NCBI RefSeq assembly: GCF_013114825.1
Contig: NZ_JAAVLX010000007.1
Location: 124,001 to 188,000 of the forward strand
Direction of reading: 5' to 3'
Length of the DNA stretch: 64,000 nt
From: Bradyrhizobium australiense
GTDB taxonomy: Bacteria; Pseudomonadota; Alphaproteobacteria; Rhizobiales; Xanthobacteraceae
Of this stretch, positions 8,012 to 17,762 are shown piece after piece. Position numbers and translations under genes: made by a program. Position 1 is the first letter of the stretch; the number at the start of each line of letters is the position of its first letter. Below the pieces are notes generated by a model, which saw only the letters and a program-made list of their open reading frames with translations, was not told the DNA's origin and made no database searches.

Positions 8012-9112
8012 ATGAGCCAGACCAAACTGTTCGAGCCGTTCAAGCTTGGCCCGATTACGCTGCCCAACCGCCTCGTGATGGCGCCGCTGACCCGCAACCG
8101 CGCGGTACCGCCCGGCATGGTGCCGAGCCCGCTCGCGATCGACTATTACGGCCAGCGCGCCTCCGCCGGATTGCTGATCACCGAAGCCAGCCAGGTTTCG
8201 CAGCAGGGCCAGGGCTATCAGGATACGCCCGGCATCTATTCCAAGGAGCAGGTCGAAGGCTGGCGCAAGGTCACCGACCGCGTGCACGAAAAGGGCGGGC
8301 GCGTCTTCATCCAGATCTGGCATGTCGGCCGCATCTCGCACACGACGCTGCAGCCCGGCGGCGGCAAGCCGGTGGGGCCGTCGGCGATCCGCGCCAAGGG
8401 CAAGACGTTTGTGAACGGCACCTTCACCGACATCTCCGAGCCGCGCGCGCTGGAGCTATCGGAAATTCCAGGCATCATCGACGACTTCAAGCGCGGCACC
8501 GAGAACGCGCTGGCCGCCGGATTTGACGGCGTCGAGATCCACGGCGCCAACGGCTATTTGCTCGATCAGTTCGCCAAGGATGGCACCAACAAGCGCACCG
8601 ACGCTTACGGCGGATCGATCGAGAACCGCGCCAAGCTGATGCTGGAAGTGTCGAAGGCGGTGGCCGCGATCGCCGGGCCCGAGCGCACCAGCATCCGCAT
8701 TTCGCCGGTGACGCCGGCCAACGATGTGTCCGATTCCAATCCGCAGCCGCTGTTCGATCATATCGTGGACGGGCTCAACGCGCTGAAGCTGACCTATATC
8801 CACGTCATCGAAGGCGCAACCGGCGGCCCGCGCGACAACGCGCCGTTCGACTACGCGTCGTTGCGCAAGCGCTTCAGCGGCGCCTATGTCGCCAATAACG
8901 GCTACGATTTCGATCTCGCGACAAAGGTGCTCGAGGCCGGCGGCGCCGACCTGATCGCCTTCGGCAAGCCGTTCATCTCGAACCCTGATTTGGTCGAGCG
9001 ATTGAAGAAAGGCGCGCCGCTGAACGAATGGGACAAGGCGACGTTCTACGGCGGCGGCGCCAAGGGATACACGGACTACCCGACGCTCGCGGCGGCGCAA
9101 GCGGCGGAGTGA
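8012..9112 (+). CDS. Old Yellow Enzyme family alkene reductase
   Basis: 366 aa FMN-dependent flavoprotein that reduces activated C=C bonds or nitro compounds with NAD(P)H (NemA/OYE class). Visible motifs: FEPFKLGPITLPNRLVMAPL at the N-terminus; the substrate-binding pair H/N plus Tyr in EIHGANGYLLDQF; RTDAYGGSIENRAK; and ADLIAFGKPFISNPDL near the FMN phosphate. The reading frame is open upstream to 7667, but the family N-terminus begins at MSQTKLFEPF, so the start is set there. It appears monocistronic; no regulator is adjacent. Confidence 0.92.
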   Translation: MSQTKLFEPFKLGPITLPNRLVMAPLTRNRAVPPGMVPSPLAIDYYGQRASAGLLITEASQVSQQGQGYQDTPGIYSKEQVEGWRKVTDRVHEKGGRVFIQIWHVGRISHTTLQPGGGKPVGPSAIRAKGKTFVNGTFTDISEPRALELSEIPGIIDDFKRGTENALAAGFDGVEIHGANGYLLDQFAKDGTNKRTDAYGGSIENRAKLMLEVSKAVAAIAGPERTSIRISPVTPANDVSDSNPQPLFDHIVDGLNALKLTYIHVIEGATGGPRDNAPFDYASLRKRFSGAYVANNGYDFDLATKVLEAGGADLIAFGKPFISNPDLVERLKKGAPLNEWDKATFYGGGAKGYTDYPTLAAAQAAE

Positions 9113-9131
9113 GGGCGCGACGCACTCTCCC

Positions 9132-9217
9132 CGTCATTGCGAGGAGCAAAGCGACGAAGCGAATCCATGTCTGAGCAAGCGGCGCGACGGATTGCTTCGC
9201 TCCGCTCGCAATGAGGG
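9132..9217. repeat. Palindromic repeat, cgtcattgcgag/gaagcaatcca family, copy 3
   Basis: Left half cgtcattgcgaggagc ... gcgaatcca; right half ggattgcttcgctccgctcgcaatgaggg. It is a slightly diverged copy of the element at 3771. It sits between the convergent alkene reductase and glpV genes. Confidence 0.8.
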
Positions 9218-9220
9218 CAG

Positions 9221-9253
9221 AAAGAAGAAAAAGGCCGGGATCGCTCCCGGCCT
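9221..9253 (-). terminator. Rho-independent terminator for the glp operon
   Basis: Perfect 9-bp stem aggccggga/tcccggcct (9232-9240 with 9245-9253) and a tcgc loop. Read on the minus strand, the stem is followed by a run of T residues (complement of 9227-9231 and beyond). It lies about 135 bases past the glpV stop, after part of a palindromic repeat. Confidence 0.75.
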
Positions 9254-9387
9254 CGTCGTTTGCGTTCCCCGGATGCGGCGCAGCGCGCAAGCAGTGCGCT
9301 GCTGTTCCGGGGTCCATCAGTGGCGTGGGTCCCGGCTCTGCGAAGCGGCGCCAAGCGCCGCATCGCGTCCGGGACACGGCAGTCTGC

Positions 9388-11184
9388 TTACTTCGCCTCC
9401 GCCCGCTTCGGGGGGGTGGCAGGCCACGACTTGATCAGCGCGTCATAGTCGACGGTCTCGCCCTTCGGCTTCTCGTTCGCCAGCTTGCGCTGCGGCGCGA
9501 TGGTCTTGTCTTTCTCGGCCTTGGCGAACCAGAACTCGGCCGTCTCCTTCTTGTTCAGCTTCGGCCCGCAGGCGCCCTGCACGCCAGACTTCTCGAGACG
9601 CTCGAGCACCGAGTCCTGGGCTGCGGCCAGCGCATCCATCGCGGCTTGCGGCGTCTTTGCACCGGACGACGCATCGCCGATGTTCTGCCACCACAATTGC
9701 GCGAGCTTCGGATAATCAGGCACGTTGTTGCCGGTCGGGGTCCACTGCACGCGCGCGGGCGAGCGGTAGAACTCGATCAGCCCGCCGAGCTTCGGCGCGC
9801 GCTCGGTGAACGACTTGTCCCAGATGTCGGATTCACGCACGAAGGTGAGACCGACATGGCTCTTCTTCAAGCTCACCGTCTTGGAGTTGATGAACTGCAG
9901 ATAGAGCCAGGCCGCCTTGCGGCGATCGGGCGGGGTCGACTTCAGAAGCGTGGCGGAGCCGGCGTCCTGGTAGCCGAGCTTCATGCCCTCTTTCCAGTAC
10001 GAGCCGTGCGGCGACGGCGCCATGCGCCACTTGGGCGTGCCGTCCGCGTTCACGACCGGGATGCCGGGCTTCACCATGTCGGCGGTGAAGGCGGTGTACC
10101 AGAATATCTGCTGGGCGATGTTGCCCTGCGCCGGCACCGGACCTGCTTCGGAGAAGGTCATGCCTTGCGCCTGCGGCGGGGCATACTTCTTCATCCATTC
10201 AAGATACTTGGCGATCGAGTAGACCGCCGCCGGGCCGTTGGTGTCGCCGCCGCGCTCGACCGAGGAGCCGACCGGACGGCAGCCTTCCATGCGGATGCCC
10301 CATTCGTCGACCGGCAGGCCGTTCGGGATGCCCTTGTCGCCGTTGCCGGCCATCGACAGCCAGGCATCGGTGAACCGCCAGCCGAGCGAGGGATCCTTCT
10401 TGCCATAGTCCATGTGGCCATAGACCTTGACGCCGTTGATCTCCTTGATGTCGTTGGTGAAGAACTCGGCAATGTCCTCATAGGCCGACCAGTTCACGGG
10501 AACGCCGAGGTCGTAGCCATACTTGGCCTTGAACTTGGCCTTGTATTCCGGATTGGAGAACCAGTCGTAGCGGAACCAATAGAGGTTCGCGAACTGCTGG
10601 TCGGGAAGCTGATAGAGCTTGCCGTCCGGTCCCGTGGTGAAGGATTTGCCGATGAAATCGTTGACGTCGAGCTGCGGGTTGGTGACGTCCTTGCCCTCGC
10701 CGGTCATGTAGTCCGACAGGATCACGGTCTGGCCGTAGCGGAAGTGGGTGCCGATCAGGTCAGAGTCGTTGATCCAGCCGTCATAGACGTTCTTGCCGGA
10801 CTGCATCTGGGTCTGCAGCTTTTCAACGACGTCGCCCTCCTGGATCAGGTCATGCTTGACCTTGATACCGGTGATCTCGGTGAAGGCTTTCGCCAGCGTC
10901 CGCGACTCATATTCGTGCGTCGTGATCGTTTCCGACACGACGTTGATTTCCATGCCCTTGAACGGCTCGGCCGCCTTGGCGAACCATTGCAGCTCCTTCA
11001 TCTGCTCGTCCTTCGACAGTGTCGAGGGCTGGAATTCGCTGTCGATCCACCTTTGATTGACGGCGTCGTCCGCACGCGCAGGTGCGGCAATGGTCAGCGA
11101 TGCGGCGATCAGCGCAGCCGCGCTGGTCATCGTCAGAAAACTCTGCTTGGTCAAGGGACCGTTTCTTCCTCTCAAGCGTCGCAT
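9388..11184 (-). CDS. glpV: Glycerol ABC transporter, periplasmic binding protein GlpV
   Basis: 598 aa. Predicted to capture glycerol in the periplasm for the GlpPQST importer. The start at 11184 is preceded by a ggagga ribosome binding site and opens a signal peptide (hydrophobic segment about 18-35, cut near APARA-DD). The mature part is a family-1 extracellular binding protein, longer than typical sugar-binding proteins. It is the last gene of the operon, followed by a terminator. The glycerol assignment comes from synteny with the rhizobial glpDSTPQUV operon and from linked glpD/glpR; binding itself cannot be read from the sequence. Confidence 0.88.
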   Translation of the reverse strand: MRRLRGRNGPLTKQSFLTMTSAAALIAASLTIAAPARADDAVNQRWIDSEFQPSTLSKDEQMKELQWFAKAAEPFKGMEINVVSETITTHEYESRTLAKAFTEITGIKVKHDLIQEGDVVEKLQTQMQSGKNVYDGWINDSDLIGTHFRYGQTVILSDYMTGEGKDVTNPQLDVNDFIGKSFTTGPDGKLYQLPDQQFANLYWFRYDWFSNPEYKAKFKAKYGYDLGVPVNWSAYEDIAEFFTNDIKEINGVKVYGHMDYGKKDPSLGWRFTDAWLSMAGNGDKGIPNGLPVDEWGIRMEGCRPVGSSVERGGDTNGPAAVYSIAKYLEWMKKYAPPQAQGMTFSEAGPVPAQGNIAQQIFWYTAFTADMVKPGIPVVNADGTPKWRMAPSPHGSYWKEGMKLGYQDAGSATLLKSTPPDRRKAAWLYLQFINSKTVSLKKSHVGLTFVRESDIWDKSFTERAPKLGGLIEFYRSPARVQWTPTGNNVPDYPKLAQLWWQNIGDASSGAKTPQAAMDALAAAQDSVLERLEKSGVQGACGPKLNKKETAEFWFAKAEKDKTIAPQRKLANEKPKGETVDYDALIKSWPATPPKRAEAK

Positions 11185-11258
11185 GTTGGATCCTCCGGTT
11201 GCAGCGACAAACACATATTCAGGCCCGGGTTGATCCCGGATCTGCTCTTCTTCGCTCT

Positions 11259-11585
11259 TCAGACGGTGCGGAAAATCGCAACGGCCGAGACGAGCGAAAT
11301 CAGGGTTGCGAGCCACAGGCTCGAAATCTCAACGCCCTCCCCGATCGGCAAAGTCGCGATCGGATCAGTGCCGACAGACGCGATCCACAGCAAATGGATG
11401 ACGGCTGATAGCACCAGCGAAATGAACAGCCGGTCGCCGCGCGTGGTCGGAATGCGCAGGATGCCGACGCGCTCGGCTTCGGGATAGGCGACCCCCAGCC
11501 ATGTCATCACCCCCAAAGTCAACGCCAGCATCACGAAGAAGATCGCGGTCGGCAGCGTCCAGGCCATCCATGCGATGTTTTCCAT
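11259..11585 (-). CDS. glpU: Small membrane protein of the glycerol operon (GlpU-like, DUF2160)
   Basis: 108 aa with three hydrophobic segments (about residues 8-30, 52-72 and 84-106). Matches what I know as DUF2160, found in rhizobial glycerol transport operons, where it is called glpU. The ATG at 11585 gives MENIAWMAW; the frame stays open upstream only as a shadow of glpQ. Just 2 bases separate the glpQ stop from this start. The molecular role is unknown; an accessory or assembly role in the permease complex is inference. Confidence 0.8.
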   Translation of the reverse strand: MENIAWMAWTLPTAIFFVMLALTLGVMTWLGVAYPEAERVGILRIPTTRGDRLFISLVLSAVIHLLWIASVGTDPIATLPIGEGVEISSLWLATLISLVSAVAIFRTV

Positions 11586-11587
11586 GG

Positions 11588-12393
11588 CTACACCCTGCCC
11601 AGCGCAAAACCGCGCGCGATGTAGTTGCGGACGAACCAGATCACGAGCGCACCGGGGATGATGGTGAGCACGCCGGCAGCCGCCAAGAGGCCCCAGTCCA
11701 TGCCGGCGGCGGAGACCGTGCGCGTCATGATGGCGGAGATCGGTTTGGCGTTGACCGACGTCAGCGTCCGCGCCAGCAGCAATTCGACCCAGGAGAACAT
11801 GAAGCAGAAGAACGCAGCGACGCCAATGCCGCTGGCGATCAGGGGCACCAGGATCTTGGCGAAGAAGCGCGGAAACGAATAGCCGTCGAGGAACGCGGTC
11901 TCGTCGATCTCGCGCGGCACGCCCGAGACGAAGCCCTCGAGGATCCAGACCGCCAGGGGTACGTTGAAGATGCAATGCGCCAGCGCGACCGCCCACGGCG
12001 TATCGAACAGGTTGATCGCCGAATAGAGGTTGAAAAACGGCAGCGCATAGACGGCGGCCGGCGCCATGCGGTTCGACAGCAGCCAGAAGAACAGATGCTT
12101 GTCACCGAGGAAGCGGTAGCGCGAGAAGCCGTAGGCGGCCGGCAACGCCACGCCAATCGAGATCACGGTATTGATCAGCACATAGGTCAGCGAATTGATG
12201 TAGCCGGAATACCAGCTCTCGTCGGTGAAGATGCGCTTGTAGTTTTCCAGCGTCGGCTGATGCGGCCACAACGTCATTGACGTAACGATTTCGCTGTTGG
12301 TTTTGAAGCTCATGTTGACGAGCCAGTAGATCGGCAACAGCAGGAAGATCAAAAACAGCGAGATGATGAGGCGGCGGCCGGGAATCGAATGCA

Positions 12394-12394
<1 letters not shown>
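11588..12394 (-). CDS. glpQ: Glycerol ABC transporter permease GlpQ
   Basis: 268 aa inner-membrane permease of the MalG type. The start MHSIPGRRL at 12394 overlaps the glpP stop (ATGA), so translation is coupled. A hydrophobic helix follows (ISLFLIFLLLPIYWLV), and near residue 190 lies the EAA cytoplasmic loop that docks on the ATPases (ETAFLDGYSFPRFFAKILVP). It pairs with GlpP as the second half of the channel. Confidence 0.9.
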
Positions 12395-13295
<901 letters not shown>

Positions 13296-13296
<1 letters not shown>

Positions 13297-14381
13297 CAAG
13301 CAACCCCCTCGACCAGACGGCTGTCGGCATAGACGTGAACATGCGCGGGATCGAACACGAGCCCGACCCTGTTGTCGGGCACGGAGAATCCCGGCGGCAC
13401 GCGCGCGGCAAACTTGGCGTCGCCGATGCGAACCCGAGCGAAGCGGGCGCGACCGAGATCGTCGATCCGCTCGATCGCGGCCGATAGCAGGCCTGAGGCG
13501 GGAGCCGCGATGTTGACGAATTCGGGACGCACGCCGATCTCGATCTTCGCGCCTGCCGGCAGCACGCCGTAATTGCGGTGAAGGCCGATGATATGGCCGT
13601 CGATCCGCGCCTCATGCCCGCTGACCACGGCCGGCACGATATTCATGCCCGGCGAGCCGATGAAATAGCCGACGAACGTATGCGCGGGCTTGTCGAACAG
13701 TTCGGCCGGCGTGCCGCTCTGCACCACGCGGCCATCATGCATGACGACGACGGTATCGGCAAATGTCAGCGCCTCGGTCTGGTCATGGGTGACGTAGATC
13801 ATCGTGAGATCGAGCTCGCGGTGCAGCGCCTTGAGCTTCGAGCGTAGCTGCCATTTCAATTCGGGATCGATCACCGTCAACGGCTCGTCGAACAGAACAG
13901 CGGCAACGTCGGAGCGGACGAGGCCGCGGCCCAGCGAAATCTTCTGCTTGGCGTCCGCGGTCAAGCGCGTCGCCTTGCGGTCGAGATAGAACGTGAGATC
14001 GAGGAGATCGGCGATCTGCCTCACCCGCGCCTCGACCTCGGCCTTCGGCACGCCACGATTCCTGAGCGGGAATGCGAGGTTCTGCCCGACCGTCATCGTG
14101 TCGTAGATCACCGGAAACTGGAACACCTGCGCGATATTGCGCTTCTGGGTTGACAACAGCGTGATATCGGTGCCGTCGAACAGGATTTTTCCGCGCGACG
14201 GCGTGACGATGCCGGAGATCAGGTTGAGCAGCGTGGTCTTGCCGCAGCCGGACGGGCCGAGCAGCGCGTAGGCCCCGCCCTGCCGCCAGGTCATGGTCAC
14301 CGGCTTCAACGCAAAGGACTCGGGCGCAGCGTCATTGCCGCTGTAGGAGTGCGCGAGATCGACGAGGTCAATGCGGGCCAT
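13296..14381 (-). CDS. glpT: Glycerol ABC transporter ATPase GlpT with degenerate signature
   Basis: 361 aa MalK-type ATPase with a C-terminal TOBE-like regulatory domain. Walker A GPSGCGKTT (42-50), Walker B AVLFDEP with E166, and the switch histidine H199 (VTHDQTEA) are intact. The ABC signature expected as LSGGQ is instead LTADAK (140-145). Its partner GlpS has a perfect signature but lacks the switch histidine, so the dimer should have one good and one poor ATP site. It lies 12 bases after glpS. Confidence 0.92.
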
Positions 14382-14393
14382 GTCGCATCTCCC

Positions 14394-15533
14394 TCACATG
14401 CTCTTAGCTTTTGACGCGCTTTGTTCAAGCGAAACGCTACGCATTTCGCTTGAAAACGCGATGGCAGGCGCTGCGACCAGGCGATCGGCGGCGTCGAACA
14501 CGAAGACATTGTCGGGATCGAGCACGGCATTGAGCGTCTGGCCGGGCTCATATTCATGCACGCCCGGCAGCACCGCAACCCAGTTGGAAGCGTCGCGGTT
14601 GAGATGCACGAAACTTTCCGAGCCGGTGATCTCGGTCACGGTGACCGTGGCGTGGAACGCGTGGCGACCGGCGACGCCGTTCGCCACTTCGAGCTGATGG
14701 GCGCGGAAGCCGACGCGATACGGGCCATCGGGCAATTCTGTATAGAGCCCGCTGGCCGGCGCCTGGATGCCACCGGCATATTGCACCGAACCATTCTTCT
14801 TCTCGATGCCGACGATGTTGAGTGGCGGATCGGAAAACACCTGCGCCACCCGCAGCGTATCGGGGCGGCGATAGACTTGCGATGTATTGCCGGCCTGCAG
14901 CACCTCGCCTTCCCACATGCACACCGTGTTGCCGCCGAGCAGCAGGGCTTCCGAGGGTTCGGTCGTCGCATAGACGAAAATCGCGCCCGACGCCTCGAAG
15001 ATGCGCGGCAATTCGGCGCGCAACTCCTCGCGCAGCTTGTAATCGAGGTTGGCGAGCGGTTCGTCGAGCAGCACCAGATCGGCACCCTTGACCAGCGCGC
15101 GCGCGATCGCGGTGCGCTGCTGCTGGCCGCCGGACAACTGCAGCGGCGTTCGCTTCAGATAAGGCTCGAGCCGAAGAAGTTTCGCGGCTTCCTGCACACG
15201 CCGATCAATCTCCTCGCGCGGCCTGCCCTGCACCCGCAGGGGCGAAGCGATATTTTCATAGACCGTCAACGAGGGATAATTGATGAACTGCTGATAGACC
15301 ATCGCGACCGAGCGCTGCCGCACGTCGGCGCCGGTGACGTCCTTGCCCTCGACCAGCACGCGGCCAGTCGCAGGTTTGTCGAGACCGGCGAGCAACCGCA
15401 TGATCGAGGTCTTGCCGGACAGCGTCGGTCCGAGCAGCACGCTCAGCGTGCCGCGCTCGAGCGTCAGCGAGACATCGCGAATGGTCGCCATGCCGTCGAC
15501 GGTTCGCGTGACATGTTCGAGCGTAACACTCAT
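14394..15533 (-). CDS. glpS: Glycerol ABC transporter ATPase GlpS lacking the switch histidine
   Basis: 379 aa MalK-type ATPase. Walker A is GPTLSGKT (35-42), the signature LSGGQ (133-137) is canonical, and Walker B is LVLLDEP (153-159). The H-loop region reads YATTEPSEA, so T191 occupies the place of the usual histidine. A C-terminal TOBE-like domain follows. The start overlaps the glpD stop (ATGA-type). It probably forms an obligate heterodimer with GlpT under the GlpPQ permease. Confidence 0.92.
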   Translation of the reverse strand: MSVTLEHVTRTVDGMATIRDVSLTLERGTLSVLLGPTLSGKTSIMRLLAGLDKPATGRVLVEGKDVTGADVRQRSVAMVYQQFINYPSLTVYENIASPLRVQGRPREEIDRRVQEAAKLLRLEPYLKRTPLQLSGGQQQRTAIARALVKGADLVLLDEPLANLDYKLREELRAELPRIFEASGAIFVYATTEPSEALLLGGNTVCMWEGEVLQAGNTSQVYRRPDTLRVAQVFSDPPLNIVGIEKKNGSVQYAGGIQAPASGLYTELPDGPYRVGFRAHQLEVANGVAGRHAFHATVTVTEITGSESFVHLNRDASNWVAVLPGVHEYEPGQTLNAVLDPDNVFVFDAADRLVAAPAIAFSSEMRSVSLEQSASKAKSM

Positions 15534-17104
15534 GGCCGCCCTCCCGCTTCACGCAAAGGACGTTCGCCGGGGGCGCTGTTGGCTTTGATCCACTGGTCGA
15601 GTGCGGCAATTTCGTCTGCCAACAGCCGCAATCCGAGCTTGGACCTGCGCCACACTACGTCCTCGGCGGTCAAGGCCCATTCATTCGACATCAGGTACCG
15701 GACTTCGCTTTCGGTCAAGGTGGCGCCGAATGGCTGGCCGAGATCGGCAAGGGATTTGGCGTTGCCGAGCAATTTTGCAGCACGCGTGCCATAGGCATGC
15801 GCCAGCCGGTTGGCATGCGCTGGGCTGAGGAACGGATATTTCCGCGCCAGCTCCGCCGTCAGCGCAGCGACCGCCGAGACATCCATGTCGCCGCCCGGGA
15901 GCGGCGCCTTGCCGGTCCAGCCTTCTTTAGCTTTGTCGCTGCGCAAGTAGGGCGCGAGCCGTTCCAGCGCTTCTTCCGCCAGGCGCCGATAAGTCGTGAT
16001 CTTGCCGCCATAGATCGACAGCAGCGGCGCGCCGCCGGGCGTATCGAGCTCGAACACGTAATCGCGGGTCGCAGCCTTGGCTTCGCTGGCGCCGTCGTCA
16101 TAGAGCGGCCGCACACCGGAATAGGTCCATACGACGTCGGTGGGTAGCACCGGCTTCTTCAGGTATTCGCTGGCGGAGGCGCAGAGATACTGGATCTCTT
16201 CGGGGCTGGCCTTCACCTTGGCCGGGTCACCATCATAGTCGCGATCGGTGGTGCCGATCAGCGTAAAGTCGTCCTGGTAGGGAATGACGAAGATGATGCG
16301 GCCGTCGGCATTCTGGAACATATAGGCGCGGTCGTGCTCATAGAGCTTGCGCACCACGATGTGGGAGCCCTGCACCAGCCGCACCTTTGCGCGCGCGTTA
16401 ACGCCTGAGCCCGACGACAGCACCTGTTCGACCCAGGGGCCGCCGGCATTGACCAGCGCACGCGCCTGGATGGTGGTGCGCTCGCCGCTGATGGCGTTCT
16501 CGACGGTGACCTGCCAGATGCCGTCCACCTGCCTGATCTCGACAGCGCGCGAACGGGTGCGGATTTCAGCGCCGCGATCGGCGGCGTCGCGCGCCGTGAG
16601 CACGACGAGACGCGCGTCATCGACGAAGCAGTCGGAATACTCGAAGCCTTCTCTGTAGCGGTTGGCGATCAAGGGTTTGCCCACCTCGTCATGGACGAGA
16701 TCGACCGAGCGCGTCGGCGGCAGGAGATGACGGCCGCCGATGTGGTCGTACAGGAACAACCCTAACCTGAGCAGCCAGGCCGGCCGCAAACCGGAGTGGT
16801 GCGGCAAAACGAACCGCAGCGGTCTGATGATGTGGGGCGCGATCTGCCAAAGGATTTCGCGCTCGATCAGCGCCTCGCGGACCAGGCGGAACTCGTAATA
16901 TTCGAGATATCGCAGCCCGCCGTGCACGAGCTTGGTCGACCACGACGACGTTCCACTCGCCAAATCATTCATTTCACAAAGGAAAACGGAATTACCTCGG
17001 CCCGCCGCATCGCGCGCGATGCCGCAGCCATTGATGCCGCCTCCGATAATGGCGAGGTCGAAAACCCGATCCAACAAACGCTTCCCCGGCGATCGCCTCT
17101 TCAC
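15530..17104 (-). CDS. glpD: Aerobic glycerol-3-phosphate dehydrogenase GlpD
   Basis: 524 aa membrane-associated flavoenzyme oxidising glycerol 3-phosphate to dihydroxyacetone phosphate and passing electrons to quinone. The FAD motif AIIGGGINGCGIARDA lies near residues 18-33; SSWSTKLVHGGLRYLEYYEF and the C-terminal SIYGGKITTYRRLAEEAL segments are diagnostic. The most upstream plausible start is the GTG at 17104, but in-frame TTG codons near 17071 would start closer to the FAD motif, and no strong ribosome binding site decides. It is first in the glp operon. Glycerol kinase is not encoded here. Confidence 0.93.
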   Translation of the reverse strand: MKRRSPGKRLLDRVFDLAIIGGGINGCGIARDAAGRGNSVFLCEMNDLASGTSSWSTKLVHGGLRYLEYYEFRLVREALIEREILWQIAPHIIRPLRFVLPHHSGLRPAWLLRLGLFLYDHIGGRHLLPPTRSVDLVHDEVGKPLIANRYREGFEYSDCFVDDARLVVLTARDAADRGAEIRTRSRAVEIRQVDGIWQVTVENAISGERTTIQARALVNAGGPWVEQVLSSGSGVNARAKVRLVQGSHIVVRKLYEHDRAYMFQNADGRIIFVIPYQDDFTLIGTTDRDYDGDPAKVKASPEEIQYLCASASEYLKKPVLPTDVVWTYSGVRPLYDDGASEAKAATRDYVFELDTPGGAPLLSIYGGKITTYRRLAEEALERLAPYLRSDKAKEGWTGKAPLPGGDMDVSAVAALTAELARKYPFLSPAHANRLAHAYGTRAAKLLGNAKSLADLGQPFGATLTESEVRYLMSNEWALTAEDVVWRRSKLGLRLLADEIAALDQWIKANSAPGERPLREAGGRP

Positions 17105-17186
17105 TTCGGCGATTTTGCTTTCGGATGAGAGTTAATCACAAAGAAAAACGAAAGCAAGTTGAAAGCGGGGAACCCGGTCTCCTACT
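17105..17186 (-). promoter_or_regulatory. Candidate GlpR operator/promoter region upstream of glpD
   Basis: Read on the plus strand, the hexamer GAAAGC occurs at 17150-17155 and 17161-17166, exactly 11 bases apart. An inverted copy GCTTTC lies at 17117-17122. The segment is A/T-rich (agttaatcacaaagaaaaacg), unlike its surroundings. Repeats with one-turn spacing ahead of glpD suggest binding of the DeoR-type repressor GlpR. The exact operator and the -10/-35 boxes cannot be fixed by eye. Confidence 0.4.
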
Positions 17187-17252
17187 TTGAGGGTAAATTC
17201 AGACTTGGCAGCGGGGTCCGCGCTACGGGCGCAGACCGCGCTGCATTCGGTA

Positions 17253-17636
17253 TCAATCCGCGGCCACGGCCTCGATTTCGAGAAGCCACTCCTCGTCGAA
17301 GATTCCAGCGATAACCACCGTCAGCGCGGTTTCCCGTCCGCCAAGTACCTCGTTTCGCACGGAGCGATTGAGAAGAGCGTACTGCCGGTCGGCAAGGTAG
17401 GTCCGGTGCATGACCAGATTGTCGAGGGTCATGCCGGCTGCCTTAAGCTGAGCCTCGACGTTTCGCCAGGCGAGCCTGCACTGCGCTTCAAAGCCATCAG
17501 GCACCGTGCCATCGACGCCGAGCGGGATCTGGCCACTTACAAAAAGCAGACGCGTGTGACCGCTGACTTCAAGCGCCTGGCTGTAGCCCGTCGTCGGCAC
17601 GGTTACTGTTTCGGCATTGATGCGTCGGATGTGCAT
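17253..17636 (-). CDS. RidA-family (YjgF/UK114) protein
   Basis: 127 aa. RidA proteins hydrolyse reactive enamine/imine intermediates. FVSGQIPLGVDGTVPDGFEAQCRLAW matches the family core. The usual substrate-carboxylate arginine appears at MHRTYLADRQ, while the C-terminal region (VVIAGIFDEEWLLEIEAVA) retains the Glu of the family. The ATG at 17636 (MHIRRINAE) has a strong ggagagga site upstream; an upstream in-frame ATG at 17693 adds an atypical leader. It is divergent from the lysR-type gene, with about 110 bases between, and sits inside the glp locus without an evident glycerol role. Confidence 0.88.
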   Translation of the reverse strand: MHIRRINAETVTVPTTGYSQALEVSGHTRLLFVSGQIPLGVDGTVPDGFEAQCRLAWRNVEAQLKAAGMTLDNLVMHRTYLADRQYALLNRSVRNEVLGGRETALTVVIAGIFDEEWLLEIEAVAAD

Positions 17637-17762
17637 TAGGTTTCTCCTCTCCTCGAACGTCACCTCGTGCACCGCTGCACTCGTCGCGCACAAACCATTT
17701 TTCCTAGACAGTTGAATTAGATTTTCTAATCTGCGCGCCTAACGCCCATGGATGGAATCCTA

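Noticed and set aside
9211..11487. A 758-codon open frame on the plus strand
   Set aside because: It is exactly antisense to glpV, whose signal peptide, ribosome binding site and operon position are clear. Long antisense frames are expected in GC-rich coding DNA.
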